The notes under the pieces: model-generated
Told to the model about the DNA's origin: nothing
Databases searched by the model: none
The model's input: the letters and a program-made list of their open reading frames with translations, nothing else
Position numbers and translations under genes: made by a program
Source of the DNA: Butyricicoccus pullicaecorum DSM 23266
GTDB lineage: Bacteria; Bacillota; Clostridia; Oscillospirales; Butyricicoccaceae
Assembly: GCF_900167005.1 (NCBI RefSeq)
Contig: NZ_FUXW01000006.1
Coordinates: forward strand, 1 to 64,000
Reading direction: 5' to 3'
DNA: 64,000 nucleotides
Part shown: positions 24,626-34,423 of the stretch, piece after piece
How the letters are laid out: every line of letters starts with the position of its first letter
Position numbering within the stretch: the stretch's first letter is position 1

Positions 24626-25699
24626 TTATTTGCCTCCTTCTGCTGCGGACTGTTTTTTGTCGCGGACGAACTTATAGCGGATGAAGAACTCGCAGCCCAG
24701 AACGAAGAACAGGATGATGCCCTGCAGTACGTCTGCGCAGTCGGTGGACAGGCCGAACTGGGACTGTACGACCGAGGAGCCCTTCTCCAGAACCGAGAAC
24801 AGGAACGCGATAATCAGGCTGGACACCGGGTTGAGCTGCGCCAGCCATGCGACGATGATCGCGGTAAAGCCGACACCGCCTGCAACGCCGGTGGTCAGCG
24901 TGCGGTCGGAACCGGTAACCTGTACCATGCCCGCGATACCAGCAACTGCACCGGACAGGAACATGGTGCGCAGGATGATCTTCTGTACGTTCATACCGGC
25001 ATAAGTCGCGGTTGCGCGGCTCTCACCGACGACCGAAATCTCATAGCCCTGCTTGGTGTAGCGCAGGTAGACGAAGAGGACAGCGACCAGAATGAGTGCG
25101 ATGACCCAGCCGATCTGTACGCCGAACAGCTTGGGCAGAACCGCGCTCTTGTCAAAGCTTGCAATCTTGGGGAAACCGTTGGCCGCCGGGTCGCGCCAGG
25201 GGTCTTCCTGCAGCCAGCTGACCAGATAGAGTGCGATGTAGTTGAGCATCAGCGTGAACAGCGTCTCGTTGGTGCCGAATTTGACCTTGAAGAAGGCCGG
25301 AATCAGTGCCCAGATACCACCGCCGATGATACCGGCGATGAACATGACCGGGAACAGGATGAAGCCCGGCCAGTCTGCGTGGAAGAGGGCGAAATAGGAG
25401 GCAAACACGCCGCCCATGATGAGCTGACCCTCGCCGCCGATGTTCCAGAACTTCATCTTGAAGGCCAGCATGACGCCGAGCGAGGCGATCAGCAGCGGAA
25501 TCATGATTTTAATGGTTGCCTGAATGGCCATTTCCGAGCGAAACGCACCGGACAGGATGGTGCCGTAAATGGCAAAGGGATTGTTGCCCAGCACGAGCAG
25601 GAACAGGCCGCCCGCACACAGTGCCAGCACAAAAGCGGCCAGACGCAGAAGCATCTGCTGCTTTTTGGATTTCTCTTTGGTCTTGACAATACGGATCAT
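24626..25699 (-). CDS. Nucleoside ABC transporter permease (NupP/BmpB-like)
   Basis: This 357-residue membrane protein has a basic N-terminus (MIRIVKTKEKSKKQQ) and about ten hydrophobic segments. The MKFWNIGGEGQLIMGGVFAS motif near residue 85 and the SVVGESRATATYAGM segment near 235 mark the NupP-type permease. The ATG at 25697-25699 overlaps the ATPase stop (ATGA), showing translational coupling; an in-frame start 96 bases upstream would put an unlike, arginine-rich tail inside the ATPase gene. Confidence 0.9.
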   Translation of the reverse strand: MIRIVKTKEKSKKQQMLLRLAAFVLALCAGGLFLLVLGNNPFAIYGTILSGAFRSEMAIQATIKIMIPLLIASLGVMLAFKMKFWNIGGEGQLIMGGVFASYFALFHADWPGFILFPVMFIAGIIGGGIWALIPAFFKVKFGTNETLFTLMLNYIALYLVSWLQEDPWRDPAANGFPKIASFDKSAVLPKLFGVQIGWVIALILVAVLFVYLRYTKQGYEISVVGESRATATYAGMNVQKIILRTMFLSGAVAGIAGMVQVTGSDRTLTTGVAGGVGFTAIIVAWLAQLNPVSSLIIAFLFSVLEKGSSVVQSQFGLSTDCADVLQGIILFFVLGCEFFIRYKFVRDKKQSAAEGGK

Positions 25700-27213
25700 G
25701 CCTGTACCTCCTCTCCTGCGCCGACCATCAGGCGCGCAATATCGTCCTTGGTTGCCGTGCGGCCGTCCACGATGCCGGTGACTGCGCCGTGGCACATGAC
25801 CATGATGCGGTCGGACAGTGCCATCAGCACGTCGAGGTCCTCACCGATGAAGACGACAGCAACGCCCTTGCGCTTCTGCTCGTTGAGCAGGTCGTAGACC
25901 GTGTAGGACGAGTTAATGTCCAGACCGCGTACCGGATACGCGGTGATGAGTACCTGCGGGTTAGACTCGATCTCACGGCCGAGCAGAACCTTCTGTACGT
26001 TACCGCCCGACATCATACGTACCGGTGTATCGACCGACGGGGTGACGATTTCCAGGCGCTCGACCAGCTCCTCTGCGCGTGCGCGTGCCGGTGCCGGGTC
26101 GACGAAGGGGCCGGGGTTTGCATCGTAGGTCTTGAGCATCATGTTGCCGACCATGCCCATGGACGCAACCAGACCCATGCCCAGACGATCCTCGGGGACG
26201 AAGCCCAGGTGAACGCCCAGACGGATGATCTCACGGGGCGACTTGCCGATGAGGTTTTCCTTCTTGTACAGGATGGCGCCCTTCTCTGCCGGGCACAGAC
26301 CGGCGATGGTCTCGCACAGCTCCTTCTGACCGGAACCTGCGATACCGGCGACACCCAGAATCTCACCGGTGCGCACCTCAAAGCTTGCGTCGTTGATGGC
26401 GATGGTGCCGTCGGGCTTGCGCACGGTCAGATCGACGATCTTGAGGATGGACTGGGGATCGACCGGGTCGGGGCGCTCGATCTCGAGCGAAACCGGACGG
26501 CCGACCATGAGCTCGGTGAGCTGCTTCTCGTTGGTCTCCGACGTGTTGACCGTGTCGATGTACTTACCCTTACGCAGGATAGTGACGCGGTCGGAGATGG
26601 CCATAACTTCGTTCAGCTTATGGGTAATGATGATGATTGCGCAGCCCTGCTCACGCATGGAGCGCAGGATGTCAAACAGGCGCTCGGTCTCCTGCGGGGT
26701 CAGGACGGCGGTGGGCTCGTCCAGAATCAGGATGCGCTGGCCGCGATAGAGCACCTTGAGGATTTCGACGGTCTGCTTCTCCGAGACCGACATTTCAAAG
26801 GCGCGGCGGTCGGGATCGATGTCCAGACCGATCGAGCGGCTGATCTGGCAGACTTTTTCACGCATCACGCGTGCGGACAGGCGCTTGCCCGGGGTACCGA
26901 CCGCGATATTTTCCGCAGCGGTGAACACATCGACCAGCTTGAAGTGCTGGTGGATCATGCCGATGCCAAGCGCCATTGCGTCCTCGGGTGAGGAAATAGA
27001 TACCTCCTGCCCTGCGATTTTGATTGTACCGGCATCCGGGTGATAAATACCCGAGAGCATATTCATGAGAGTCGTCTTGCCCGAACCGTTCTCGCCCAGA
27101 AGTGCGAGCACCTCGCCGTAGCGAACGGTCAGGTCTACCCCGTCGTTTGCGACCACCGTGCCGAAGGTTTTTGTGATACCGCGGCATTCGATGGCATATC
27201 CGTTGTTTGCCAT
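25696..27213 (-). CDS. Nucleoside/simple-sugar ABC transporter ATP-binding protein (NupO-like)
   Basis: This 505-residue protein contains two fused ABC domains. The first has Walker A LGENGSGKTTLMN near residue 39 and Walker B LILDEPTAVLTP near 162. The second has a degenerate Walker A (GVAGIAGSGQKELCE near 288) and signature MMSGGNVQKVLLGREI near 405, the normal pattern in this family. Its second Walker B reads VLITAYPVRGLD, with tyrosine where aspartate/glutamate usually stand, also common in nucleoside-type members. It energises the two permeases downstream. Confidence 0.92.
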   Translation of the reverse strand: MANNGYAIECRGITKTFGTVVANDGVDLTVRYGEVLALLGENGSGKTTLMNMLSGIYHPDAGTIKIAGQEVSISSPEDAMALGIGMIHQHFKLVDVFTAAENIAVGTPGKRLSARVMREKVCQISRSIGLDIDPDRRAFEMSVSEKQTVEILKVLYRGQRILILDEPTAVLTPQETERLFDILRSMREQGCAIIIITHKLNEVMAISDRVTILRKGKYIDTVNTSETNEKQLTELMVGRPVSLEIERPDPVDPQSILKIVDLTVRKPDGTIAINDASFEVRTGEILGVAGIAGSGQKELCETIAGLCPAEKGAILYKKENLIGKSPREIIRLGVHLGFVPEDRLGMGLVASMGMVGNMMLKTYDANPGPFVDPAPARARAEELVERLEIVTPSVDTPVRMMSGGNVQKVLLGREIESNPQVLITAYPVRGLDINSSYTVYDLLNEQKRKGVAVVFIGEDLDVLMALSDRIMVMCHGAVTGIVDGRTATKDDIARLMVGAGEEVQA

Positions 27214-27242
27214 AGCTTCCCCTTTCTGTCTGTTTTCCTGGC

Positions 27243-27275
27243 AAAAAGGGCGGCCAAAGTAATGTTTGACCGCCC
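27243..27275 (-). terminator. Intercistronic terminator between bmpA-like and ATPase genes
   Basis: On the reverse strand GGGCGGTCAAA (27265-27275) pairs with TTTGGCCGCCC (27248-27258), followed by five thymines. It probably lowers transporter mRNA relative to the binding protein, which is usually needed in excess. Confidence 0.85.
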
Positions 27276-27324
27276 CTCTACGCCTAAGGCAAATATTCGA
27301 TTTTCGCCGTCCAGCCGTTTGGCT

Positions 27325-28479
27325 TTAAGCGACTTCTACGTTCTTGTAGTACCAGTTGCAGGTGCCGTAATCCTCAGCCTTGAGGGTGTGGGTCTGACCC
27401 TGGTTGTCCTCGTACTCGGTAGTGCCGTCGAAGATATCCCACTCGCCGGAGATGATCTTGTCCTGAACTTCCTTGATCTTCTCTGCGGTGCCCTCAGCGC
27501 ACAGGTCAGAGCACGGAGCCAGCGTTACCAGACCGTCCTGCATGGAACCGAAGTAGTTCTGGCCGTCCCAAGTGCCGTCGATAACCTTCTGAACAGCCTC
27601 GGTGTAGAATACCGACCAATCCCACATAACAGAGGTCAGGGTTGCGCCCGGAGCCTTCTGCGCCATGTCGGAGTTGTAGCCAACTGCGAATACGCCAGCC
27701 TTCTCAGCCTCGGTTGCCGGGTTTGCGGTATCGCAGTGCTGTGCGATCACGTCGCAGCCCATGTCGATCAGGGACTTAGCAGCCTGGCCCTCGCCTTCAG
27801 GATCGAACCAGGAACCGGTAACCTTGACGTAAACCTTAGCGTCGGGATTTACAGACTCAACGCCCATAGCGAATGCGTCGATACCAGAGGTAACCTCGCC
27901 GTTCTCGTTGTTCTGAGCGGCAACGTAACCGATCTTATTGGAAGTGGTCTTCATACCAGCAGCGATACCGGACAGGTAACGAGCCTGGTTGATCTTACCG
28001 AAGTAGTTGATGAAGTTCTTGCCGTTGGACTTGTAGCCGGTGCCGTGTGCGAACAGAACGTCCGGGTACTCCTCAGCGATCTCTTCAACATAGTCCATGT
28101 AGCCCCAAGAGGTTGCGAAGACGATCTGGCAGCCTTCCTCAACACACTCCTCGAGTGCGGTGCGGATAGCGGTTGCGTCGGTGTCGTCGACGTTGTTCTT
28201 GCGGATGATCTGGCTGTCGTCCAGGCCGAGGTTCTTCTGCATGCCCTGGATGCCGAGATCATGGGTGTAAGTGTAGCCAGTACCCTCAGCAGGGTCGGTG
28301 ATGTGAACGACGCCGACCTTGAGGTCTTCCTTGGCAACTGCCGGGAACAGGCCGGTGGATTCAGCGGTGGTGTCGTTGCCGGACTCGGTGGTGGTGGTTT
28401 CCTCCCCGCCGGACGAGCAGCCTGCCATGAGCGACAGAGCCATAACGCCTGCGAGTACTGCACTCAGAAATCTCTTCAT
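27325..28479 (-). CDS. BMP-family nucleoside-binding lipoprotein
   Basis: This 384-residue extracellular lipoprotein has a signal peptide ending in the lipobox LMAGC with Cys21, then a threonine/serine/glutamate-rich linker. The mature domain begins KVGVVHITDPAEGTGYTYTH and includes FATSWGYMDYVEEIAEEYPD and HGTGYKSNGKN, the basic-membrane-protein (BMP/Med) family pattern. It captures nucleosides for the ABC permease. It is the first gene of the operon, with AGGAGG before the ATG. It is separated from the ATPase gene by a terminator-like hairpin, suggesting higher expression of the binding protein. Confidence 0.92.
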   Translation of the reverse strand: MKRFLSAVLAGVMALSLMAGCSSGGEETTTTESGNDTTAESTGLFPAVAKEDLKVGVVHITDPAEGTGYTYTHDLGIQGMQKNLGLDDSQIIRKNNVDDTDATAIRTALEECVEEGCQIVFATSWGYMDYVEEIAEEYPDVLFAHGTGYKSNGKNFINYFGKINQARYLSGIAAGMKTTSNKIGYVAAQNNENGEVTSGIDAFAMGVESVNPDAKVYVKVTGSWFDPEGEGQAAKSLIDMGCDVIAQHCDTANPATEAEKAGVFAVGYNSDMAQKAPGATLTSVMWDWSVFYTEAVQKVIDGTWDGQNYFGSMQDGLVTLAPCSDLCAEGTAEKIKEVQDKIISGEWDIFDGTTEYEDNQGQTHTLKAEDYGTCNWYYKNVEVA

Positions 28480-28519
28480 GCTCTTTGTATCCTCCTAATA
28501 TTCGGTTGTGAGACTGGTG

Positions 28520-28644
28520 CGTACGACGCGGCAGCGCCATAAAAATAGAGCAAAACACAGGCTTTGCTCTGGTGGGGCGACCGGGTCGGGCGACCATATC
28601 TTCCTTACGAAAGTAAGTATAATGAAAAAGAGGGATTTTGTCAA
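28520..28644 (-). promoter_or_regulatory. Promoter and terminator-containing leader of the nucleoside importer operon
   Basis: On the reverse strand TTGACA (28639-28644), 17-base spacer, TATACT (28616-28621) form a strong promoter. The roughly 130-nt leader holds GGTCG/CGACC stems near 28573-28597 and then AGAGCAAA pairing with TTTGCTCT (about 28546-28571), followed by ATTTTTA. A terminator ahead of the first gene implies attenuation. I do not recognise the upstream part as a known aptamer. Confidence 0.7.
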
Positions 28645-28912
28645 GGTTTTTTGCGATTTTCTTCGTTTTTACCATTTGACCAAATCAAAAAAGTTGCAAA
28701 TTTCGTTCTTTTTATCTCAAATTTTCAGGGTTTTTGGTCTATTAGGCGACATAAAAATTTTACATTTTATACAAAATTTATGATGATTTTTTTACGTTTT
28801 GCGACAGGCGGGTTTGAGGCAATACGAGAAGCGTGGAAACAGGTTTGCGAGGTGTCTCGAAATGTATGCTGGGTGTGGTTGCGGAGGAAGTGTGCAGGTG
28901 CCGAGGCAAAGA
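28645..28912. other. Gene-free AT-rich stretch
   Basis: Between the importer promoter and array E the sequence is AT-rich, with many T runs and no convincing start, ribosome site or conserved frame on either strand. Confidence 0.5.
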
Positions 28913-28992
28913 AAAAAGACCCAATCCGGCAGGTTGGGTCTTATGAGCGCACTTTGTGCGCCGGGGATTTCGCTCGCTGCGGCGAGCGATTG
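28913..28992. repeat. Central module of array E
   Basis: AAGACCCAA/TTGGGTCTT (28916-28942), the invariant GCGCAC-TTT-GTGCGC (28947-28961), and TCGCTCGC-TGCG-GCGAGCGA (28970-28989). Order and spacing match arrays A and B although the outer stems differ. Confidence 0.8.
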
Positions 28993-29004
28993 GGTTCATT
29001 TTTT

Positions 29005-29126
29005 GGTTGATTCCCGGGACGGACACCGGGAATCAATCGGGGAATTCCGCATCCTGCGGGATGCGGCTCAGGGCGCTGCCCTGAGAACCCGCAGCCTTTC
29101 GAGAAAGGCTGGCGAAAGCTTTATTA
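29005..29126. repeat. Palindrome-array unit E-right
   Basis: Hairpins: TTGATTCCCGG/CCGGGAATCAA (29007-29036), CCGCATCC-TGCG-GGATGCGG (29047-29066), CTCAGGGC/GCCCTGAG (29067-29085), CAGCCTTTC/GAAAGGCTG (29092-29111), then GCGAAAGCTTTATTAG. It overlaps the ysxC stop codon. Confidence 0.85.
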
Positions 29127-29726
29127 GGCTTCGGGGGTGAATGCGGCGATATGTTCTTCGATGAGTGCCAAAATTTCATCGCGACCGGTTCCCTTCTCTG
29201 CCGAGAACGGGATGACCGGGACTTCCTCGGGCAGCAGCAAGGTCTCGCGGATGCGTGCGACATTACCCTCGAGTTCGCTCTTCTTGATCTTATCCCACTT
29301 ATTCGCAATAACGGCGAAGGGCTGACCGGTGCCTAAGAAGCAATCGGCCATGGTTTTATCGTCCGCGGTGGGTTTATGGCGAATATCCACAATTTGCAGG
29401 CCGAGGGTGATGAGGCCGGAAGTGAAATAGGTCTCGAGCAGACCAGCCCAGCGGTCGCGCTCGGTCTTGGATACCTTTGCGTAACCATAACCGGGCAAAT
29501 CGACAAAATAGGCCTGTTTATCGATGGAGAAAAAGTTAATGTGAATGGTCTTACCGGGCTGACCGCCGACGCGAGCGAAGTTGCGGCGGTTCAGAATCTT
29601 GTTAATGGTCGACGATTTACCGACGTTGGACTTACCGGCGAAAACGATCTGGGGCAGGCCGTCGGCGGGAAAGTCAGCGGTTTTGACCGCCGAGCGAATA
29701 AACTCAGCATTGTGCAGATTGAGCAT
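29124..29726 (-). CDS. ysxC: Ribosome-biogenesis GTP-binding protein YsxC/EngB
   Basis: This 200-residue GTPase has G1 FAGKSNVGKSSTI near residue 30, G3 VDLPGYGYAKV near 78 and G4 IANKWDKIKKS near 141. The family is needed for late 50S subunit assembly. It follows lon by 19 bases, the conserved Firmicutes order lon-ysxC, so it is probably co-transcribed. The start is the ATG at 29726 after GAGAGGGG. Confidence 0.95.
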   Translation of the reverse strand: MLNLHNAEFIRSAVKTADFPADGLPQIVFAGKSNVGKSSTINKILNRRNFARVGGQPGKTIHINFFSIDKQAYFVDLPGYGYAKVSKTERDRWAGLLETYFTSGLITLGLQIVDIRHKPTADDKTMADCFLGTGQPFAVIANKWDKIKKSELEGNVARIRETLLLPEEVPVIPFSAEKGTGRDEILALIEEHIAAFTPEA

Positions 29727-29745
29727 AGTGTCCCCTCTCTGTCTC

Positions 29746-32181
29746 TTACTGCCGCAGGGTGGTTCGGGTGGAACCGGGTGCAGACAGCGGCATTTGGGTT
29801 TCCTGTGTAGTCTCGTCGCGGCGGGTGGTGACTGCCGGACGGCGGGAGAAATCGATAGCGGTTTCCATGACCGTATCCATGTGGGCGGCGATCACGAACT
29901 GCACGTGATCCTTGACCACCTGCTCGACCTCCTCGAGGTCGACCTGATTGTCCTTGGGGATGATGATGGTGCGAATACCGGCACGGTAAGCGGCCATGGT
30001 TTTTTCGCGCAGACCGCCGATGGGCATGACACGACCGCGCAGGGTGACCTCGCCCGTCATTGCGACCTCGTGGCGCACCGGTGCGCCGGTCAGCGCCGAG
30101 ATGATGGCCGTTGCCATGGTGATACCGGCAGACGGGCCGTCCTTGGGGATGGCAGCCTCGGGGAAATGGATATGGATGTCGGTGTTCTTATAGAAATTGG
30201 GGTCGATGCGCAGCATCTCAGCACGCGAGCGGACGAAGGTGACCGCAGCCTTTGCGCTCTCCTCCATGACCTTGCCGAGGTTGCCGGTAATCTCGATCTT
30301 GCCCGTACCGGGTACGGCAGCGACCTCGACTTGCAGCATCTCACCGCCCACGCTCGTCCACGCCAGACCGTTGACGATGCCGACCTCGTCCTCCTTGGAC
30401 ACGTTATCCTCCTTAAACTTGGGTGCGCCCAGATAGGCTTCCAGGTCAGCCGGATGGATGGTGACGCGCTTTGCCGAGCCGTCTGCGATCTTCTTGGCCG
30501 CCTTGCGGCACAGCTTGGCGATGACCTGCTCGAGACGGCGCACGCCTGCCTCGCGGGTATAACCCGAAATAACAGCCGACAGGGTTTCCTCGGGTACGAT
30601 CAGCTGGGTACCCTTGAGACCGTGCTTTTTGATCTGCTTGGGCAGCAGATGGTCGTGTGCGATGTGCAGCTTCTCCTCTGCCGTGTAGGACGACAGCTCG
30701 ATGACCTCCATACGGTCGAGCAGCGGGCGCGGCACGGTGGACAGGTCGTTTGCCGTCGTGACAAACAGCACGTCGGACAGGTCAAAGGGAATTTCGATGT
30801 AATGATCGCGGAAGGCGTTATTCTGCTCGGTGTCCAGCACCTCGAGCATCGCAGATGCCGGGTCACCGCGGAAGTCGTTGCCCATCTTGTCGATCTCGTC
30901 GAGCAGGATGAGCGGGTTACGGCTGCCTGCCTGACGCAGGGCAGCGATAATGCGTCCGGGCATCGCGCCGATGTACGTCTTTCTGTGGCCGCGGATATCG
31001 GCCTCATCGCGCACGCCGCCCAACGACATGCGGGTATACTTGCGGTTCATGGCCTCTGCGATCGAGCGTGCAATGGAGGTCTTACCGACGCCCGGAGGGC
31101 CGACCAGACAGAGCACCTGACCCTTGAGATCGGGCGCCAGGGTCTTGACCGCCATGAACTCCAGAATGCGCTCCTTGACCTTCTCCAGACCGTAATGGTC
31201 GCGGTCGAGAATCTTCTGTGCGCGTTCCAGATCGTGACGCGGGCGGGTGGATGTCTTCCAAGGCAGCTCGAGCACGGTGTCGAGGTAGGTGCGGATGACA
31301 CCGGCCTCAGCCGACGAGCCGCTCATCTTGGCCAGCCGTTCGGTTTCCTTGCGCAGCTTGCTCGCGCTCTCCTCGGGCAGACTGAGCTTTTCGATCTTCT
31401 CGCGATACTCCTCTGCCTCGGCAGACACGTCCTGCTCACCCAGCTCGGACTGGATGACCTTGATCTGCTCGCGCAAGTAGTAGTCCTTCTGGTTTTTGTC
31501 GATTGCGGCCTTGATCTGCTCCTGAATGTCGCCCTCGATGCGCAGAATCTCGGTCTCCTCGGTCAGCAGACGGATGAGGAAGGTCAAACGACGGTTGACG
31601 TTGAGCTCTTCGAGCACTTCCTGCTTGACGCTGAAATCAATCGGGATATTCTGTGCGATGTAGTCGGCCAGATAGCCGGCATTGCCGCCTGCGGCGACGG
31701 TCAGTGCCACGTCGGACGACAGACGGGGTGCAAGTGCAGCGTACTCCTCAAAGCGGTTCTGCACGGTGCGCACGAGTGCCTGCTCACGGCGCTCGCCGCC
31801 GAGCGGCAGGATGTCGTAGAGCACCTCGACCTGTGCCTTGAGGCATTCGCCGCCGTCCTCACTCTTCTGATAGTGCAAAGCGCGGGCGCGATCCTTGCCC
31901 TCGACCAGCACGCGGATATTATCACCCGGCAAACGCAGAATCTGCTTGATGATGCAGATGGTGCCGACCTCGTACAGATCGTCTGCGGTCGGACGGTCGG
32001 TCTTGAGATCCTTCTGCGCGGTCAGGAAGATCCACTGTCCGTCCTTCATCGCGGCCTCGAGCGCCTTGATGGACATGGCGCGGCCTACGTCGAAGTGGAT
32101 CAGCATATCGGGGAACGCCGTCAGTCCGCGCAAGGGCAGAACGGGGAGCATCCGCTGGTTGTTTGTATCATTCACGTTCAT
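29746..32181 (-). CDS. lon: ATP-dependent Lon protease
   Basis: This 811-residue protease has an N-terminal substrate-binding domain (from [20 protein letters not shown]), a central coiled-coil region, and an AAA+ module with Walker [14 protein letters not shown] near residue 360. The C-terminal protease domain carries the catalytic serine in [12 protein letters not shown] and a lysine about 43 residues later in [14 protein letters not shown]. It degrades misfolded and regulatory proteins. The ATG at 32179-32181 ([11 protein letters not shown]) fits family length; 52 more residues to an upstream start would run into the promoter. It belongs to the tig-clpP-clpX-lon-ysxC cluster. Confidence 0.95.
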   Translation of the reverse strand: MNVNDTNNQRMLPVLPLRGLTAFPDMLIHFDVGRAMSIKALEAAMKDGQWIFLTAQKDLKTDRPTADDLYEVGTICIIKQILRLPGDNIRVLVEGKDRARALHYQKSEDGGECLKAQVEVLYDILPLGGERREQALVRTVQNRFEEYAALAPRLSSDVALTVAAGGNAGYLADYIAQNIPIDFSVKQEVLEELNVNRRLTFLIRLLTEETEILRIEGDIQEQIKAAIDKNQKDYYLREQIKVIQSELGEQDVSAEAEEYREKIEKLSLPEESASKLRKETERLAKMSGSSAEAGVIRTYLDTVLELPWKTSTRPRHDLERAQKILDRDHYGLEKVKERILEFMAVKTLAPDLKGQVLCLVGPPGVGKTSIARSIAEAMNRKYTRMSLGGVRDEADIRGHRKTYIGAMPGRIIAALRQAGSRNPLILLDEIDKMGNDFRGDPASAMLEVLDTEQNNAFRDHYIEIPFDLSDVLFVTTANDLSTVPRPLLDRMEVIELSSYTAEEKLHIAHDHLLPKQIKKHGLKGTQLIVPEETLSAVISGYTREAGVRRLEQVIAKLCRKAAKKIADGSAKRVTIHPADLEAYLGAPKFKEDNVSKEDEVGIVNGLAWTSVGGEMLQVEVAAVPGTGKIEITGNLGKVMEESAKAAVTFVRSRAEMLRIDPNFYKNTDIHIHFPEAAIPKDGPSAGITMATAIISALTGAPVRHEVAMTGEVTLRGRVMPIGGLREKTMAAYRAGIRTIIIPKDNQVDLEEVEQVVKDHVQFVIAAHMDTVMETAIDFSRRPAVTTRRDETTQETQMPLSAPGSTRTTLRQ

Positions 32182-32272
32182 ACTTCTCAACGCTCCTAAA
32201 CGGGGAAAAATTCGATTGCATGCCGCCGGGAAACGGGCGGCGTCGTTGAACCCTGATTTGTTCTTATCATAT

Positions 32273-32301
32273 AGTATAGTATACCGCGGCGGTAGTTTCA
32301 A
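32273..32301 (-). promoter_or_regulatory. Promoter of lon-ysxC
   Basis: Reverse strand TTGAAA (32296-32301), 17-base spacer, TATACT (32273-32278); a second TATACT overlaps at 32278-32283. I see no CtsR or CIRCE operator here. Confidence 0.7.
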
Positions 32302-32324
32302 GCGGAAAGCATTGGCGGAATCGA

Positions 32325-32361
32325 CAAAAAAGGACACGGCGAAGGTCGTCGTGCCCTTTCG
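32325..32361 (-). terminator. Terminator after clpX
   Basis: On the reverse strand AAAGGGCACGACG pairs with CGCCGTGTCCTTT (wobbles included), followed by a T run, so clpX and lon are separate transcripts. Confidence 0.8.
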
Positions 32362-32390
32362 ATTGACAATTTTAAGCGGTTTTGCCGTGG

Positions 32391-33662
32391 TTACGCGCTC
32401 TGACCGTCCTCGCCGCCCGTGCGGTGGATGACCTCAGGGCCAGCCGTACCCAGCACGACATCGCGGGTGATAACCACCTTTTCGATGGTGTTGTCGGACG
32501 GAATCTCGAACATGATGTCGGTCATCACGCCCTCGAGTACGCCGCGCAGACCGCGTGCACCGGTGTTGCGCTCGACCGCGATCTTGGCCACCTCGCGCAG
32601 TGCGTCGGGCTCAAAGACCAGCTTGACGCCGTCCAGCGCGAACAGCTTCTGGTACTGCTTGACCAGTGCGTTCTTGGGCTCGGTCAGGATGCGGACAAGC
32701 GCGTCCTCGTCGAGCGAATGCAGGCCGACGATGGCCGGCAGACGACCGATCAGCTCGGGGATCAGGCCGAACTTCATCAGGTCGTGCGGCTCGATCTTCT
32801 CGATCATCTGGTCGATCTTGTCGTCCTTCTTGCTCTGCACCTCGGCGCCAAAGCCAATACCCTTCTTGCCGATGCGGTTGCCGATGATCTTCTCGATGCC
32901 ATCGAACGCGCCGCCGCAGATGAAGAGGATGTTGGTGGTGTCGATCTGGATAAAGTCCTGATGCGGGTGCTTGCGTCCGCCCTGCGGCGGAACGTTTGCC
33001 GTCGTACCCTCGAGCATTTTTAAGAGTGCCTGCTGTACGCCCTCGCCCGATACGTCTCGGGTGATGGACGGGTTTTCCGACTTACGTGCGATCTTATCGA
33101 TCTCGTCGACGTAAATGATGCCGCGCTCGGCCTTTTCTACGTCGAAGTCAGCCGCTTGGATCAGTCGGAGCAGGATATTCTCGACGTCCTCACCGACGTA
33201 ACCCGCTTCGGTGAGCGTGGTTGCGTCCGCGATGGCGAAGGGAACCTGCAGGGTTTTTGCCAGCGTCTGCGCCAGCAGGGTCTTGCCCGAGCCCGACGGG
33301 CCGAGCATCAGGATATTGCTCTTGGACAGCTCGACATCGTCTCCGCCGCCCCGGAAAATACGCTTATAATGGTTGTACACCGCCACGCTCAGCGCGACCT
33401 TTGCCTCGTCCTGACCGATGACGTAAGCATCCAGGACTTCCTTGAGCTCACGGGGCGTGGGCAGGGTTTCGGGCGCGTCCTGAACGTCGGGCGTATCGTC
33501 GCCGTAATCCATGCTCAGTTCATCGTCGAGAATGCTTGCGCACACGTTGATGCACTCATCACAGATATATACGTTCGGGCCGGCGACCAGCTTGCGCACC
33601 TTATTCTGCGGCTTACCGCAGAACGAGCAGCGCACGGTTTTGTTTTCATCAAAATTTGCCAT
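32391..33662 (-). CDS. clpX: ATP-dependent Clp protease ATP-binding subunit ClpX
   Basis: This 423-residue AAA+ unfoldase has the N-terminal zinc-binding domain with Cys12, Cys15, Cys34 and Cys37 (RCSFCGK and ICDECI). Walker A is [14 protein letters not shown] near residue 119, and the pore loop is in [12 protein letters not shown] near 153. The IGF-type ClpP-binding loop is present as [10 protein letters not shown] near 267. It recognises and unfolds substrates and feeds them to ClpP, encoded 87 bases upstream in the same direction. Confidence 0.96.
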   Translation of the reverse strand: MANFDENKTVRCSFCGKPQNKVRKLVAGPNVYICDECINVCASILDDELSMDYGDDTPDVQDAPETLPTPRELKEVLDAYVIGQDEAKVALSVAVYNHYKRIFRGGGDDVELSKSNILMLGPSGSGKTLLAQTLAKTLQVPFAIADATTLTEAGYVGEDVENILLRLIQAADFDVEKAERGIIYVDEIDKIARKSENPSITRDVSGEGVQQALLKMLEGTTANVPPQGGRKHPHQDFIQIDTTNILFICGGAFDGIEKIIGNRIGKKGIGFGAEVQSKKDDKIDQMIEKIEPHDLMKFGLIPELIGRLPAIVGLHSLDEDALVRILTEPKNALVKQYQKLFALDGVKLVFEPDALREVAKIAVERNTGARGLRGVLEGVMTDIMFEIPSDNTIEKVVITRDVVLGTAGPEVIHRTGGEDGQSA

Positions 33663-33703
33663 GATTCACCTCATAGAAAGCGCCATGCGTCAAAAACGCG
33701 CAA

Positions 33704-33734
33704 ACCATCGGCGGGAAAATGTCCCGCCGATGGT
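33704..33734 (-). terminator. Partial terminator between clpP and clpX
   Basis: A perfect 13-bp stem (ACCATCGGCGGGA with TCCCGCCGATGGT) is followed on the reverse strand by TTTGCGCGTTTTT, an interrupted T run. It may reduce clpX relative to clpP. Confidence 0.65.
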
Positions 33735-33749
33735 GCAGTTTGGGCTCAC

Positions 33750-34334
33750 TCAGCGCTTGTCGTAAACCTTGTCGATCAGTCCGTAGGCCAAGGCGTCCTC
33801 CGCGCTCATGAAGTTATCGCGGTCGGTGTCGCGCTCGATGATCTCGAGCGGCTTGCCCGTGTTGTCCGCGAGGATGCGGTTGAGCTTGTCACGGGTCTTG
33901 AGAATCCAGTCAGCGTGGATCTTGATATCCGAAGCCTGACCCTTTGCACCGCCGAGCGGCTGATGGATCATGATTTCGGAGTTGGGCAGCGCAAAACGCT
34001 TGCCCTTTGCGCCCGACGACAGCAGGAACGCGCCCATCGAAGCCGCCAGACCCACGCAGATGGTGGAGACGTCGGGCTTGATGTAGTTCATGGTGTCGTA
34101 GATCGCCATGCCTGCGGTGACCGAACCACCGGGAGAGTTGATATAGAACGAGATGTCCTTATCCGGGTCCTGGCTCTCGAGGTAGAGCAGCTGTGCGACG
34201 ATGAGCGACGCGGTGGTGTCGTTGACCTCGTCGGACAGCATGATGATGCGGTCATTTAACAGGCGGGAAAAGATGTCATACGAGCGTTCGCCGCCGCGAT
34301 TGGTCGGCTCGATGACCATAGGTACTAAACTCAT
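33750..34334 (-). CDS. clpP: ATP-dependent Clp protease proteolytic subunit ClpP
   Basis: This 194-residue serine protease shows the triad: Ser99 ([14 protein letters not shown]), His124 ([12 protein letters not shown]) and an aspartate near residue 173 ([10 protein letters not shown]). The oligomerisation and substrate strand [12 protein letters not shown] is near residue 67. It assembles as a tetradecamer with ClpX or other Clp ATPases. The ATG at 34332-34334 follows AAAGGAG; ten extra residues to an upstream start lack a ribosome site. Confidence 0.96.
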   Translation of the reverse strand: MSLVPMVIEPTNRGGERSYDIFSRLLNDRIIMLSDEVNDTTASLIVAQLLYLESQDPDKDISFYINSPGGSVTAGMAIYDTMNYIKPDVSTICVGLAASMGAFLLSSGAKGKRFALPNSEIMIHQPLGGAKGQASDIKIHADWILKTRDKLNRILADNTGKPLEIIERDTDRDNFMSAEDALAYGLIDKVYDKR

Positions 34335-34423
34335 AAAAGAAAACTCCTTTCCATAATCCCCCACGCACCCCTTAGAATGGGTATTTCTCTGGGAAGATAT
34401 GTACGGCTTCCTCCCTTTTATGC

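Noticed and set aside
28480-28660. Purine riboswitch upstream of the nucleoside importer
   Set aside because: ATATGG is present, but the other conserved junction (TTTCTACC) and a closing P1 stem are missing, so I list only an unassigned attenuator-like leader.
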